A DNA stretch of 64,000 nt from Asterias amurensis (Eukaryota; Echinodermata; Asteroidea; Forcipulatida; Asteriidae). The notes below the pieces were generated by a model. It made no database searches. It was given only the letters and a program-made list of their open reading frames with translations, and had not been told where the DNA came from. The DNA lies in the NCBI RefSeq assembly GCF_032118995.1, contig NC_092657.1, positions 9,549,391-9,613,390 on the forward strand. The letters are read 5' to 3'. Both the position numbers and the translations under genes were made by a program. Shown here piece after piece: positions 36,071 through 50,300 of this stretch; the stretch's first letter is position 1, and each line of letters opens with the position of its first letter.

Positions 36071-36770
36071 TGAAATGTAAGTTTACAAGTATTTATTAAA
36101 CTTACAAACGTTCATGAGCATAACAAAATTGCCTCACTTTTTGTGAAGACTTTTAGGGCATTGACACACAAAGCAATTTATCTCCAAGAAGAAAAAACAT
36201 TGACATTTCAATGTTCTCACAAATTGTGTGTTTTGTGTAAATATCAAGTACTCTTTCAAAACTTCAGATTCAGTAGCTGTTAATTGCTTCCAAGTTTCTT
36301 GTAAGAATTGTCCTAGTTACAACAAGGCCCTTGTAGAATAAATTCAAAATAACTATGTGAACATGTAGTGTTGCAAAAATTTGCATTGTCCAATTCTGCA
36401 TTATTTACAAACTGTTCATCTATATGTACACGTAGGTGAAATCAAGTAGGCTAAGTGACAACTGACAACATGGGAAGTGCATTTATCACGTTTATAAACT
36501 CACTATCAATTCAATTGGAATGCTCTGATCATCTCTTTGTCTTATTGTCGATCAAAGAAAAATATTCTATAGATCAAAACTACATGTTTGAATCACCTTT
36601 ATTTTCAGAACCATCACAACCTAAATTAACATTGTTCACATAGTGACACCAGTTATTTAAAAACTGACATGTCACAATACTATTCCTCAGCTAATTTTTC
36701 CTTTTCTTGGCTGGTTTTTGGAATTTGGGAAGTAAACGACACTGATGTATGGGGCGCCGTTTGTCCATTA
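36071..36770. other. No gene recognised
   Basis: This is AT-rich sequence before the palindromic satellite. A 62-codon frame at 36,455 has no recognisable content or splice context. I see no inverted repeat. Confidence 0.4.
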
Positions 36771-36789
36771 ATTGTTTGACACTTTTAAG

Positions 36790-38025
36790 GCATGTTTTTA
36801 CCATGGTTTACAGCAATTAGATGTAAACCATAAAAACTGTTGCCACATCCTGTTATGGTTTACATACCAGTAAAGTATTTGTTGTGTCTAAGTTTATGGT
36901 TTACAAACCATGAACATACAAAAACATTTACAAATCGTGGTTCATAAACCAAGAAAATTTACGCATCTTAAAAACATGGTTTATAAACCATAAAAAATGA
37001 AGCATCAAATTCATGGTTTAGAAATCATGGTTTACAAACCAAGAAAATTGGGACATCTAAAAACATGGTTTATAAACCATGAAAATTTAAGATAAAAATC
37101 GTGGTTTACAAATCATGGTTTATAAACCATAACAAATGAACCATAAAATCATGGTTTGTGACAATGGTTTATAAACCATGAAAATCGAGACTTCTTAAAA
37201 AACATGGTTTATAAACCATGAAAATTGAGACTTCTTAAAAAACATGGTTTATAAACCATGAAAATTTGCACATCTCAAAAACGTTGTTTGTAAACCATAA
37301 AAAAAAGTGCACTTACAAATCATGGTTTACAAACCATAAAAATGTGCACTCACAAATCATGGTTTACAAACCATAAAAAATGTGCACTACAGAAATCATG
37401 GTTTATAAACCATAAAAACGTGCACTCAAAAATCATGGTTTATAAACCATAAACACGTGCACTCACAAATCATGGTTTACAAACCATAAAAATTGTGCAC
37501 TCACAAATCATGGTTTATAAACCATAAAAACGTGCACTCACAAATCATGGTTTATAAACCATAAAAACGTGCACTCACAAATCATGGTTTACAAACCATA
37601 AAAAAACTCCACTCACAAACCATGATTTATAAACCATGAAAACGTGCACTCACAAATCATGGTTTACAAACCATAAAAACGTGCACTCATAAATCATGGT
37701 TTACAAACCATAAAAAAACACCACTCACAAATCATGGTTTACAAACCATAAAAAATGCGCACTCAGAAATCATGGTTTACAAACCATAAAAAATGTGCAC
37801 TCAGAAATCATGGTTTATAAACCATGAAAACGTGCACTCAGAAATCATGGTTTACAAACCATAAAAAAAACTCCACTCACAAATCATGGTTTACAAACCA
37901 TAAAAAGTGTGCACTCAGAAATCATGGTTTATAAACCATAAAAACGTGCACTCACAAATCATGGTTTACAAACCATAAAAAAGTTGCGTACACAAATCAT
38001 GGTTTACAAACCATAAAATTCTATT
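36790..38025. repeat. Satellite built on the palindrome ATGGTTTATAAACCAT
   Basis: About 30 copies of CATGGTTT(A)(T/C)AAACCAT(A/G) occur. From 36,790 to about 37,280 the palindromes are irregularly spaced. From about 37,280 to 38,020 the period is a steady 35-37 bp with the spacer AAAACGTGCACTCACAAAT, itself containing GTGCAC. Each unit can form a hairpin, and together they can form many cruciforms. There is no coding capacity. It ends about 370 bp before the start codon of the HECT gene. Confidence 0.92.
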
Positions 38026-38398
38026 ACGATCGTCTGTAAAACCTCCTTCCCAACTCTGATCGCCGGTTCCCATTTCACCCCCATTTCCCCCCATGCCACG
38101 TGCGAGCCAGCAATATGCAATTCACCGTGCGTGTGTCAATGCTGTGATCAATGCACCGTGTGTGTAATGCTGATGCAATAATACATGTTTTGTAGCTGTA
38201 TGAATGCACCGTGTACAGTATGCCATGTGGCCACCATGCCGCAGTGCTCGGGACCGGATGTCAGAGTGGGTGGTGAGCGGTATGGCCCTTGAGGCCAGTG
38301 TAGTCTGGTTTCTAGACGACTCTTGTTAACAATCTTTAGAGACTAGTCTGAGTTTGTTTGCGCTCGGGCCCGGTAACAATTAAATGTGATGTGTGACA
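38026..38398 (+). promoter_or_regulatory. Upstream region of the HECT gene
   Basis: GC content rises here relative to the satellite, with repeated CACCGTG(C/T)GTGT and ATGCACCGTGT blocks (38,122-38,215) and GGGCCCGG at 38,366. The start codon follows at 38,399. No TATA box near a clear initiator was identified. The promoter call is from position. Confidence 0.35.
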
Positions 38399-41300
38399 AT
38401 GGCCGACGAAACAACAACAAACGTGGAAAGGCTAGTTGCAACAATATCAACGGCTGTGGTAAAGGCCCTCGGCCAACATCCCGTACTAGCGGCAAGCCCT
38501 GTCGTTTCGCCAGCGGTTCCGCCAGCGGTTCCGTCAGCCGTAGCAGAATCGACAGCCGCACCTGCATCGGCGGTAGCGGCCAGCCTGCACAGGAGGAATG
38601 GCGCCCGCGCGCCCCGGTCCCCCCCGATTTCATGATGAAGATGATGATGCCCAGGATTTTCAACCGGTAGGCTATATGAAAACTTTTCTGTCTGAGTGTG
38701 GTATAGTCTTAAATATTTACAATATTTACTTATGTACTTACTGACTTTACTTTAATCGATGCTTGTATATACCTATTCATGATCGAGGGGTTGTCATGGC
38801 CCAGTCCGCAAGCCACGATCGGTCCGTTATCGGTCCACCAGCGGCACCACCAGTGGGCCGTCAGTGGTTGCCACCGGCGGACCGACGGAACAAACGTCCG
38901 CCCGCTCGACGTCGGTCCACCGGCGGCAGCCGATGGAGGACCTATGATGGGCCGACGGCGGACCATGCTAGCGGTCCGTCAGTGGCTGCCCTCCGATGGT
39001 CCGCCATAGGCCCAGTGTCGGCACACAATCGGCTGCCGACGGTGGACCGACAGCGAGCCAGCGGACGTTTGTTCCAGCGGTCCGCTAGTGGCAAGCCTCT
39101 GATGGTCCGCCATAGGCCCAGTGTCGGCACACAATCGGCTGCCGACGGTGGACCGACAGCGAGCGGGCGAACGTTTGTTCCAGCGGTCCGCTAGTGGCAA
39201 GCCTCTGATGGTCCGCCGTAGGCCCAGTAACGGCACACAATCGGCTGCCGACGGTGGACCGACACCGAGCGGGCGGACATTTGTTCCAGCTGGCCGCTAG
39301 TGGCAGGCCTCTGATGGTCCGCCATTGGCCTATCATCGGTCCTCTGACGGCTGCCGACGGTAGACCACCAGCCAACGTTTGAGCCGGCGGTCCGCCAGCG
39401 GCAGCCCTCTGATGGTCTGCCCTGTATAGGCCCTCTGTGGGCTGCCAACGGTGGACCACCAGCGAGGCAGCTGACATTTTGTGCGGGCGGCCCGCTAGCG
39501 GCAGCCCTCTGATGGTCTTCCCATGGCCCACGATAGGCCCTATGTCGACTGCCGACGGAGGACCACCGACGGGCGAGTCGGCGAATCATAAAGTTGACAA
39601 ATGATTGGTAAAAATGTCTTGGTCGAAACCAGTTCAACGAAAAGTACTGTATCAGCTTTAATTTGTACCATAAGCAACTCATTTTAAAAGGCTCTATTTT
39701 CAGCTCACCATTTTCAACCACTCGAGAATTCTTGTACATGAAATTATATTTTACTTAAAATACGAACATTAAAAAATTACAAACAAATAGTTCACAGCAG
39801 AAAAACAAAGTTAAGAGGTCAGGCACGGAAAGTGTCTCTGCATTGGGTGATGAATTTAATACTTCAAAAGAAAATCATAAAGTTCATAATAAACTTACTA
39901 ACAAAACATGTACATGTAACAGTGACCACAGCTCCAGCTAGCCAGCAAGAATACAAAGGTGATGCTGCAGTGCTTGTGTTGTGTTAAATATTTGTTTATT
40001 AAGAAGGGGTAAAACAAAGATCTAGACTCCAACTTTTCAATGGTCGTGATGATGACCCTTGGATTTCATTATGCTGCAGTGCAACTGATGATCGCTTTTC
40101 TATTCTACTTACTGTTCAAAACAAAATCAAAACATGGACAAATGGTCAGAATCAATCTTTGCTCTAATAATAGAGCAAGGAACATAATTATGTATTAGAA
40201 TAGGTTGATTCAGACCTTTTCTCCATGTTTGGATTTTGCTACAAGTTGTACTCTGTACATCAACCAGATTTTCTTTTGTTTTCCTTCAAATGAGTTCGTG
40301 TTGAGTAGCTAGCTGTTAATGTTAAATGGATTATACTGACCTGGGCTCGATTTCACAGAGCTGCCTAAGTACAGAAAAGTAGCTAACATTGACATTATTT
40401 TGTTACCACAATAAGATTACCAGCCAAACTACCAAATCACATGGACAATTTGTGACTGGTATACTGCTCATATCTACTAAGCAGAATCTTGTTAAGCAAT
40501 AACTGTCTTCTAAAGCAGCTCTATGAAATTAGGCCCCGTGACCCTGACCTTTCTTATCATGTTCATTGGACAGCTGTACTCTGTACAATTATACCAAGGT
40601 AGGTGGGCTTACCCCTCCAGTAATGTATCATGGGAACACCAACCGAATCCAACGGCCATGGAGGATAATTGAGGATCCAATGGGAAAAAGTTCACTTCAG
40701 TTGTATCATGATAATTAAGCATATTTGTACACAGTTAATGTAAAAACTGTTGTTTTAAATCATTTCACAATAACAAGTGAAAGTGTAGTGTAAAATTTCA
40801 GTTTTGTTAACGCCAAGGGTCTAATGTACTGTTTTCTTCCACAAAACACAATGTCCACAGATTAACATTGAACTTACGGTACACAGTTTGAAGATTGAAG
40901 ATAAGGATAGTAGAAAGCTTCCTTTTTTTAATTTTACTTACTGAGGTGTTAAGTAGTTTTTGAGAAATGAGTAAAAGGATGTCACAAAAAAAATTATTTT
41001 CGTCTCAGTTTTAGCATGTAAAAATGTATTAACCAATTGTGGTTTGTTATTGGATAATAATATCACTGGTTAATGAGCTTTTACATGCTAAAATAATTTT
41101 TTTGTCTCACTGAGATGAACACTATTTTTATAGCACCTCAGTAAGTAATATTTGAAGAACAGCTTTATTATCTTCAAACCGTGTAAGTTTAATGTAAAAT
41201 ATGTGGAAATTTTTAAAAAAGTAGCTGAAAGGGTATATTTTTTATGTACTTTTTCCTAACAAAAAAGAAAATGTCCACAGATTTACATTAAACTTACACA

Positions 41301-44300
41301 GTTTGAAGATTATGATAGTAGAAAGCTTCCCTTGAAATTTTATATCATAACTGGTTAAGGAGATTTTACATGCTAAAATCATTTTGGTCTCGTGAGACCA
41401 AAATGATTTTGTGACTTGTTTTACTCATTTCTCAAAAACTACACAACCTTAGTTAGTAATATTCAAAGGGAAGCTTTCCACTATCATCATCTAAAAACCC
41501 TGTAAATTAAAGATAAATCTGTGGACATTTTGAAAAAGTACCCGAATCCTTTAAACTAAAGTAAGCAAACATTTGTTATAATGGCGATTGAATAGATCAG
41601 TTAGTCTTTTAAAAATGCAACGCAACAGTATACATGGAAGTCTCTTTTTGGAATATTTATATTGTGCAAGTAGCCCCAACCAAAATCCTGGTCTTTTGAG
41701 AAATGCCACGGTGACCATGCTCCTACTCCATGCACTAGCCTTCTGTTGAGTTTGCCTTCATCAGAGAGAGAATTAGCACAAAGAACTGCAAAAGAAAAAA
41801 AAATTGGGGAACAAATGTGAAAGAAATAATTAATGTAGAATTTGCCGTAGCTATATGGTTCTGGGTTGCATTTAGACCCCTACGACTGTCTGACTACGAT
41901 AGCCTGATACACGGATAATGCCGCCACCAGCAGGTGCACTGACTAGGCCTGGGCGACTAGTGCGACTTGTCGTAGTCGCCAATATGAAATCAATAGTCTA
42001 ATCGCAAATACTGTTTATAATTATCAACTACTCGGTTAATCATGCTGCCACGACTACTAAATACAAAAATGATGGGGACTACCAGTTTGGTAAATCAATC
42101 GTGTCGCTCATTAGTATTCATGACAACATAATTTAACTACAAAACAAAATCAGACATCAGTGACACAATCATTAATTTGTGTCCACTTGAATTTTACTAC
42201 ATTGGCATTGCGACTAGTGATAATGTCCTAGGTATAGACGATGTGACCTCTGACGTCACACAAAAACCATAACATGATTCGCGCGCATACCGCTGGGCAA
42301 AACCTTTATGTTTTGCTGCCAGCTAGAAAGTGAATGCGATCTTACCATGACTACGTGTCATTCTGCCCCGCGAAGCATGACGTATACAGTGTTGTTTCAA
42401 CAGAGGGCGGTTTAAATGTAAACATAGGTCACATCGTCTTTAGATAGGTGCAACAATTTGAAGTGCGACTAGTCATGGTAAAATTCACTAGTTGCCCAGC
42501 TGCCCAGGCCTAGCTGGGCAACTAGTGAAATTGTCTACTTGACTAGTCCAGCTCAAATAATAGTCCTGACTTTGACACCAGCCTTTCTTACAATTACAAT
42601 ACGTAGTTGCGACTCATTTTCAATTCACAAGATCGGTCCGCTGTCGGTTTTTGGCGGTATGCCTCTGCTGGTATACCAGTGGTTGCCGATGTCGGTCCGT
42701 TGTCGGTTCTTGGGCGGCATACCTCTGGTGGTATACTAGTGGTTGCCGAGGTCGGTCCGCTGTCAGTTCTTGGGCGGCATGCCTGTGGTGGTATGTCAGT
42801 GGTAGCCGATGTCGGTCCGCTGTCGGTTCCTGAGTGGCATGCCTCTGGTGGTATACCAGTGGTTACCGATGTCGGTCCGCTGTCGGTTCTTGGGCGGCAT
42901 GCCTCTGGTGGTATGCCGCGTGGTTGCGGATGTCGGTCCGCTAGAGGTTTCGAAGCGGCACGCCGCGGCTGTCTGCCACTTGGATACCAGTCGCGGACCG
43001 TCGTTGGTTTTTGGTCGGCGTACCGCCAAGCGTAAGCCGCTTGGCTACCACTAGCGGACCGCTGTCGGTATTAGGTCGGCTTGCCGATGCCGACCGGCCG
43101 CTCATCAGCCACCACTTGCCACTGGCGGTCTGACGGCGGCTTGTGGACTGGGGGTTGTCATTAGTTGCGATAACCCTCCTGTCGACGGCGTAGCCAGGGT
43201 CCGCCGTCGGCAGAGGAGGGTTACGTTATCGCAACTAGTATGTCATGTCCATGTTATAAATGATTTAGTGAGTAAGTAAAGTATTATTCTATAATTAAAA
43301 TAAGCAATGGAACCTAAGCAATCTTGGCACTGATCTTTACATAACATTCTCCTGACCATAGAGTAAGGACTGTTCTGACGTTGCCGGTCTGTATAATTTA
43401 TATGTCACCAAAACTTGCTTGGATATAAACTGACACACAGTAATAGCGATTAAGGATATCTGTTTTCTGTCTGCATCTGTCGATACTGCAACAGACTCCT
43501 TACAGGATATTGTGGCGAGTGGACTAAAATTAGTTGTGACAGACAGGATAGCAATTTTAGCTACCTCCATAGTTCAACCATATTCTGACCATCGGGCCAG
43601 CAACCTTATAGTTTGGCTTTGTTGTTCTTAATTTTTTTTTTACCAAATCCCTTATTTTCTCATGTTTGTTTTTGTGTGTAAATATTTGGTTTTGTTCTTT
43701 GTTTGTTTGTTGTTGTTGTTGCTGTCACTGTTGCTGTCGATGTCGCTGTTTTTGATGATTGGTGTTAACTTAATTGGTGTAGCTATACCCTTCCAACCCT
43801 TTCCTTCCAACATTGTTTTACTCTTGATAGTTTTTGTATAACTATTTATTTTGATAGCATGGTTTTACAACAATGCCTTGGGAGGTTTTTTACACAGGGT
43901 GCGTGTAACATAGAGGGAAAGTGCCCTACAGCAAGCCCATCTGCATCTGAAAATAACTTATTTTGGACAGGTTCAGACAATATTGGAGGCTCAGCTACAT
44001 AGACCTTTTATATAGGATAGCCTGGTGCATTGTTTATGAACAAATCTGGATAGCGATGAATGCTCTGAATTGGCAAAATGGAATGACAATAAATAGGGGA
44101 GTTTCACATTTGTTTTGTGTGTTTATAGATTCCTGACTCCACACACAGTGTCAAATGCCTCGTTACCATTCCCAGTTAGAAATTTCATTTCACCTGTACA
44201 TATTTTTTTCATTCAGGAACGGAGATTTCGGTCTCCCTCAATTCGACCTCTTTCGACTCGACCAGGAAGTGCAAGACCAAGGCGTGGGGTGGCTTTGAGG

Positions 44301-47300
44301 ACGAGGGTGGATAAGCCGGGCAAGACGGCTAATCGAGAAGTTGTTTGTTTGCCCTACCAGCCTGGTCCTAACCATTGCCATCCCACGCGGACAAGTCAAG
44401 GGCCATCTTGCCTCAGCAGGACTTGTCGGGCAGATTTCCATTGGTCATTCCTGGACTGAGCGGCAAGTGAAGGAGGAAATTTCTTCCCTCTTTGCTGCAA
44501 AATTCAGGGTAGACCTTGGCTCTTTTGCCTTCCACTTCCTGAGGTATGTTCTTTTACTTTGCCTTTTGTCCTTTTGGTTTTTCTAAAGACATAATTGAAA
44601 TTAATTGCCAAAACTTGATGAGCACTAAAATCCAGACAAATCTTCCACAATTGTTTTAAATAAAAATGTACAAATATAATGACATGAAAACAAAACAGCG
44701 CATCAAAACGGTTGTTTGTGATGGAAAAAAAATCAAGACAATCTTGTAATCATTCTAGAACTGGTTTATCATGATGTCGCTAAAGCTCACTGCTAATGAC
44801 AAGAAAGCATTTAAACCAGAATTGGTAAGTAGAACACGCCATGGCTTGGCTGCCAATTTGCTTAATTATGCTGCCAAGCCAAAACTTAATGAGGAAATGG
44901 TCGGGTGCACTTTGTACCCAGCTTAAAATAAGTCTGGAAACTACGTAGTGGACACAAATACAGTCTAATTTGGGGGAAATACCCCTACATAAACGAAGGA
45001 AAACAATAACAAGCAATTCTCTTCTTTTAACAGATTTTAAGCACATTTTTTTTCATAGTTGCTGTGACGGAAAATTAATTTTACCTTTCCGGGAAAGGTA
45101 AAATTAATGTTTGTTGTGATGCACACTTCAGAGGTAGAGTCGTTTGGATATTCAAATTGTACAAACAAGTATGATCAGGTTGAATTTACAATTTTAAGTA
45201 CTTTAACCCACTTAAAAAAGGGGCATTTTGTAGGTCTTACTGCTTACTCATGGGAGACTTTGGAACGCTAGGTGGCACCAAACTTACCAGCTAAACATCC
45301 ATCGATATTATAGCTCTGAGCAAGAACGCACGTCGGAGAACAATGGATTTACCTGACAAGTCTGCTGCAACCTAGTGTCCCAGAAAGTCTCCCATTGATG
45401 ATATGAGTTGCTACAGAGGTTGCCGCGAGCCCTTGTAAAATGTAAAGGTTCGTAGGATTGTTTCATCAGTTCTTGATTTTTTAAAATTAGGTTAGATTGT
45501 TTTAATAAATATGTGTAAATTCTTTTCAGCATCATTCCTGGAACAAGACGTTTGCAAGTGCCACCCACCTCTGCATCATACACTTGGAATGGGAGGGCTG
45601 TCCTTAGCTTGGCTGGTCAAGGATGTCTTTACATCCTTGGGGATATTTCGTACGCAAATCCGCTTGATATGCTGGTTGGTATAATACTGATAATAGTGGT
45701 GTTTGTTGTACTTCAAAGAACATTGCATTTTGTACACTCGAGGGTACTCCCCGAGGATGTACAAAACCCACACACCTCAACAAATGCATGCCGGAATTGT
45801 TTTGTTAGGAAGGAATATGCATAGTTTAATAAAGCAGACGAACAATTCAAATAAGAAACAACTCTTCACGGTGTTCCCGAACTTGCGGGTCTTCCGTACA
45901 CAGTAAATTACGCTCCCATAAGCTAAAGTAGTACTCCCAGCCTATTTCCTATACCATCCCCCAGGTAATGGTTAAAATACAGGACGGTTCTTGTCAGAAC
46001 CGAGAAGTCTCCCGAACCCCCAAACATCTACTCCGCGATAGTAGAATACAGAAAGACAGTTTTCAAGAACAAACTCTACAAGTAGATACACACATGGTGT
46101 TACCACAAGCCGAATATATATTATTGATACCTCGCCATGCAATGTCTCAAATCCTATATACTAACTAATGAATCATTCTGTGAGAGCCAATTATAATACG
46201 TCACGTCTCGTCTCTATAATCTCCCTATTAGAATTCAGATTCTTCAGATGCAGAAGATCTCCCTGAAATGTTGCACAGGCGTCCAAGGGATCGCACTCAT
46301 AATGTGAGTTTAAAGGGTTTGCTAGATTCTCTACTTTATTTTCTTTATAGAATTCAGAACTAAAGCATAGGGTGGGCCGATACTGTAGGTCAAAAGGAGG
46401 TTGCACATTGGCCAATTCTGCATGCCACATGTACATTTCCATTGTTACTTCATCTATTTTCCTGTAAGATGGCGTCTCCAATCTCTAATGATGTCACTGC
46501 ATAAGATCTATACAATATAAACTTCAAGTGCCATATAACTGCAATCTTCTGATTGACAAAATCACCTCTGTTTTAATATAAAAATTCCTCTGAAGGGGGA
46601 ACCAATTTACATAACATCTCACAACTTTAACGGGAGGCTAGAGTCTTTTTTATAAGGACTCCATTTTTGGGGAGAATGGTGCCATAACGACCCTTGCTCA
46701 CCTAATAAATATTATTATTTTTTGTGCTCTGGTCATCAAAATATGTATTGATTTTCATCAGAAAATGTTCTTCAAAACTTTGGCTTTTAAAAGGGTCAAC
46801 TTTGGTATTAATTTTGTCTTAAACAGACTGAAGATGAACCTTCATTGAGTAGACCAAGGCGCTCGAGGGCTGCCACCAGGGCCAACATTGCAAACTTTGT
46901 GCAACTTCTTCAGGTTGGTTTATCCACAAGTACACTAATTTATTATCAGTTTTTTAATTGCTATAATGTACATTCAAATAATCAGTGTATTCAGAAGATT
47001 TGAACTATTGTTCCAAATGCTGTGTACAGAACAGATATGTTGTTGGACTTTTGTATTTCAGATTAAAATACACTCTATGTTAGTTTTGTGCTATGTTTAG
47101 CATGAGTCCCAAAATTATATTCTTGCTAAAACAAGAATGCTCTGTCTCACATTAAAAAAAAATTCGCTCAGAGTTCGCTCCCCTGTAATTTTAAATGTGT
47201 AGACAGCTCACTTGATCAAAACACACACAATTGGGTTAAAACTTCCAGGTGTGCAGTCGCACATAAGTGTTTGCCTATATGCATTGCTCCACATCCTAAT

Positions 47301-50300
47301 TTGAACATAGACCTAAAGAAATGTTTACTGTTTTTAATAGCAAAACAGTGATGATGAGTTTGCTGATGATAGCAGCACACACGATGCCACTTCCGCTGCA
47401 AGTACAAACAGAACTTTGTTAACAACTTCTGAAGCTGTAGCCCACCCATCAGTTACACCAGGTTGCACATCCACCACACGGTGCCTCGCTCAAGTGGTCA
47501 GGTATAAACACACGTGTATTTTTGTTTGCTACATGTTTACGAGAAGATTCAATTAAAAGCTTGGGCCTTGTTTTTTTAAGTTGGTTTTTATGTAGCAACT
47601 CATTTAAAAAAATATTGAATTATCATAATTTTTTATATGTAAACTGATAGTATGCATCTTATGGAGTCTTAACAGTTGGAGACTTAAAATGTTATGAAAA
47701 GAAACGAACATAGAACAATCAAATATTGGATTTGTGGTTGTGTTATGTTCCTTTAATACTCAGTTATCAATTTGCCTACTTCAGCCTGTTTTTTGGAGTT
47801 GTGTGTCATATTATGAATCATTGAAAAACCTGTAATTACATGTAGATGACTTAGAATTAAATTAAGCCTTCCCGCTGTCTCTTTATGTAACAGTAAGGTA
47901 TTATACCAAGGAGAGGCAGAAGAAGAGCGCATGAGCGAGGAACGTGTAATGGATATGCTGGCAGAGGAGGCTCCTCGTACACCAGAAAAGGCAGATGATG
48001 ATGACAACAGGTATATTTTGTAAAAGTATCCAGAGTTTCTAAAGGTGCAATACATAGCTTGATTTGTGGTGTCGAGCAGAAAGGGTTTTACAAGTATTTT
48101 TATCCCTTTGTTTTCTGTTAAAAACACAAATAAATTGAATGTACGTAGAGCCACTTGTTCTCATGAACGAATACCCAGCTGTTTAGCCAATATCAAAATT
48201 TGTGTTTTAACATTGTTGTTTTAACTTCAAGTCCAAACTGGAAGTAATGTCATATGGGGGCCACTTGCATGTGTTTCATTGTAAGTTGATTTTGTTCTCC
48301 ACAATTGTTAACAAAGTGCAGTTAACATTTCCAGGCAAAACTCCCATGATCATGAAAAAGTCTTTTTATGTGTAATGTAATACATTTGTGTTGTAGGACC
48401 CTACAAGAACTGATTGGAACTGTTGTCTCTGTCCGTGAGGAGACAGCGTCTCCTTTCTGATGCACTGATTGGTGTAGGCTACAATCAGCCGAACCTGCTC
48501 AGCAAGCTTGCTGTAACTTTTACAGGGGAGTCAGGGGTCGACATCGGTGGCCTGACCAGAGTTCACTACTCTCTTGGGAAAGGAGGTTGGCAGCAGTGAC
48601 ATGACACAAGGTAAGGCTCAATTGCATTCCCTTTTGGAGGTTTTCTGGTCACGTTTATTGCACAGTTGTCATGATTGTAAACCTTATGTTGTGACTTATT
48701 TGAATAAAGACACTGGACTCTACTGGTAATTTTTACAGACCAGTCTTCTCACTTAGTGTCTCAAAATAATTTTTATGCATAAAATATTAAATCTGTGAAA
48801 ATTTGAGCTCAATCGGTTGTCGAATTTGCGAGACAATAATGAAAGAAAAAACACCCTTGTCACACAAATTTGTGTGCTTTCAGATGCTTGATTTCCATAC
48901 CTCAAATTCTGAAACCTAGGTCTCAAAATTGAATTAAATAAAAACTACTTCTTTCTCGAAAACTACATCAATTCAGAGGGAGCTGTTTCTCACAATGTTT
49001 TACATTATCAACCTCTCCCAATTAAGGTTTTATGCTAATAATTATTTTGAGTATTTACCAATAGTGTCCACTGCCTTTAATCACAACTTTCATAACTGCA
49101 AACTAAGGTGGTTTTCTGTTAACATTTCAGAACACCAGGTGAGGTTTAACTTCTCCCCCCTGCTCTGAAACTTTACCTCTTTCACCTACCATGGGATATA
49201 CCCTTTTACCGTGGCAGTTTAAATAGAGAAAGGGTAAGCTGCTATTCTCCTTGGATGTCCAAGGAGAATTGACAATTGAAAAAAGGGCTAATGATTATTT
49301 TCCATTTTAAATAATCCTGTGGTTCGATTTTGGACACATTTAAACAATATATATATAAATTTTTTGTAACTACAGGAGGTGAAGGGAATCGTTATTTCCA
49401 GCCTAACTACATTAGGCTGGAGAGGAAGCATTTTCGCTTCCTTGGTCAGCTCACTGCTGCCACCATTTTAAATGGCGGCCCTGGGCTACCCATCTTTGCC
49501 CGGCCCATGGTAGAGTTTATCCTGGGGGTAGGGCACAGACCTTCACTAAGGCCCACCTCCCTGGCCAAATGACCGAAGCTTTAACACAGGTAAATGTCTG
49601 GTCATCTTTGGGGAGGTTGATCCCTTTTGGTTACAATAAGCCCTTAAAGCCACTTGACACTATTGTTAATTACTCAAACAAAAAACTTACTTGGTAACCA
49701 GCAATGGAGAGCTGTTGGTATTATACAATAATTGTGATAAAACGGCTCCCCCTGAAGTGACATACTTTTCAAGAAAGAAACATTTTTCCATGAATTTCAT
49801 TTTGATACCTCAGAATTAGATTTTGATAGATTTTGATGTCCCGAAATCAAGCATCTGAAAGCACAAAACTTTGTGTGACAGGGTTATTTTTTCTTCCATT
49901 ATTATCTTGCAACTTCGATGACTAATATTGAGTTCAAATTTTCACTGGTTTTTCACAATGTTTTGGCATTTGCTGACATATGCCAAGTGAGATAATTACC
50001 ATTCTTTGATAATTACCAAAAGTGTCCAGTGTCTTATAATAATGATAACCATAATACAAATAGATGTTAAATTTGCATCGGGGATAAAGAATATTAATTT
50101 TGGTTTTTACTCACACATCGATGTGTGTTAGCACTGTATACTCAGTACTTCGCGAGTGCTGTGAAAAAAAATATCACAGGCATATTACTTAAGTAGTATT
50201 CGAACCCACAAACCCATCTAGGTATTCGAGTCGGTGAGACACTGCCCTGGAATTGCAAAGGTCGGCCTCGTGGGTTCGATTCCCAACCGAGTAATATGCC

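Noticed and set aside
36790-38025. CRISPR-like appearance (regular ~36-bp period)
   Set aside because: Spacers are repeated rather than unique, repeats are internally palindromic satellites, the DNA is eukaryotic and no cas genes are present.
38763-39739. Several overlapping 60-180-codon frames in the GC-rich array
   Set aside because: GC-rich repeats lack stops by composition. Frames overlap on both strands and repeat with the DNA period.
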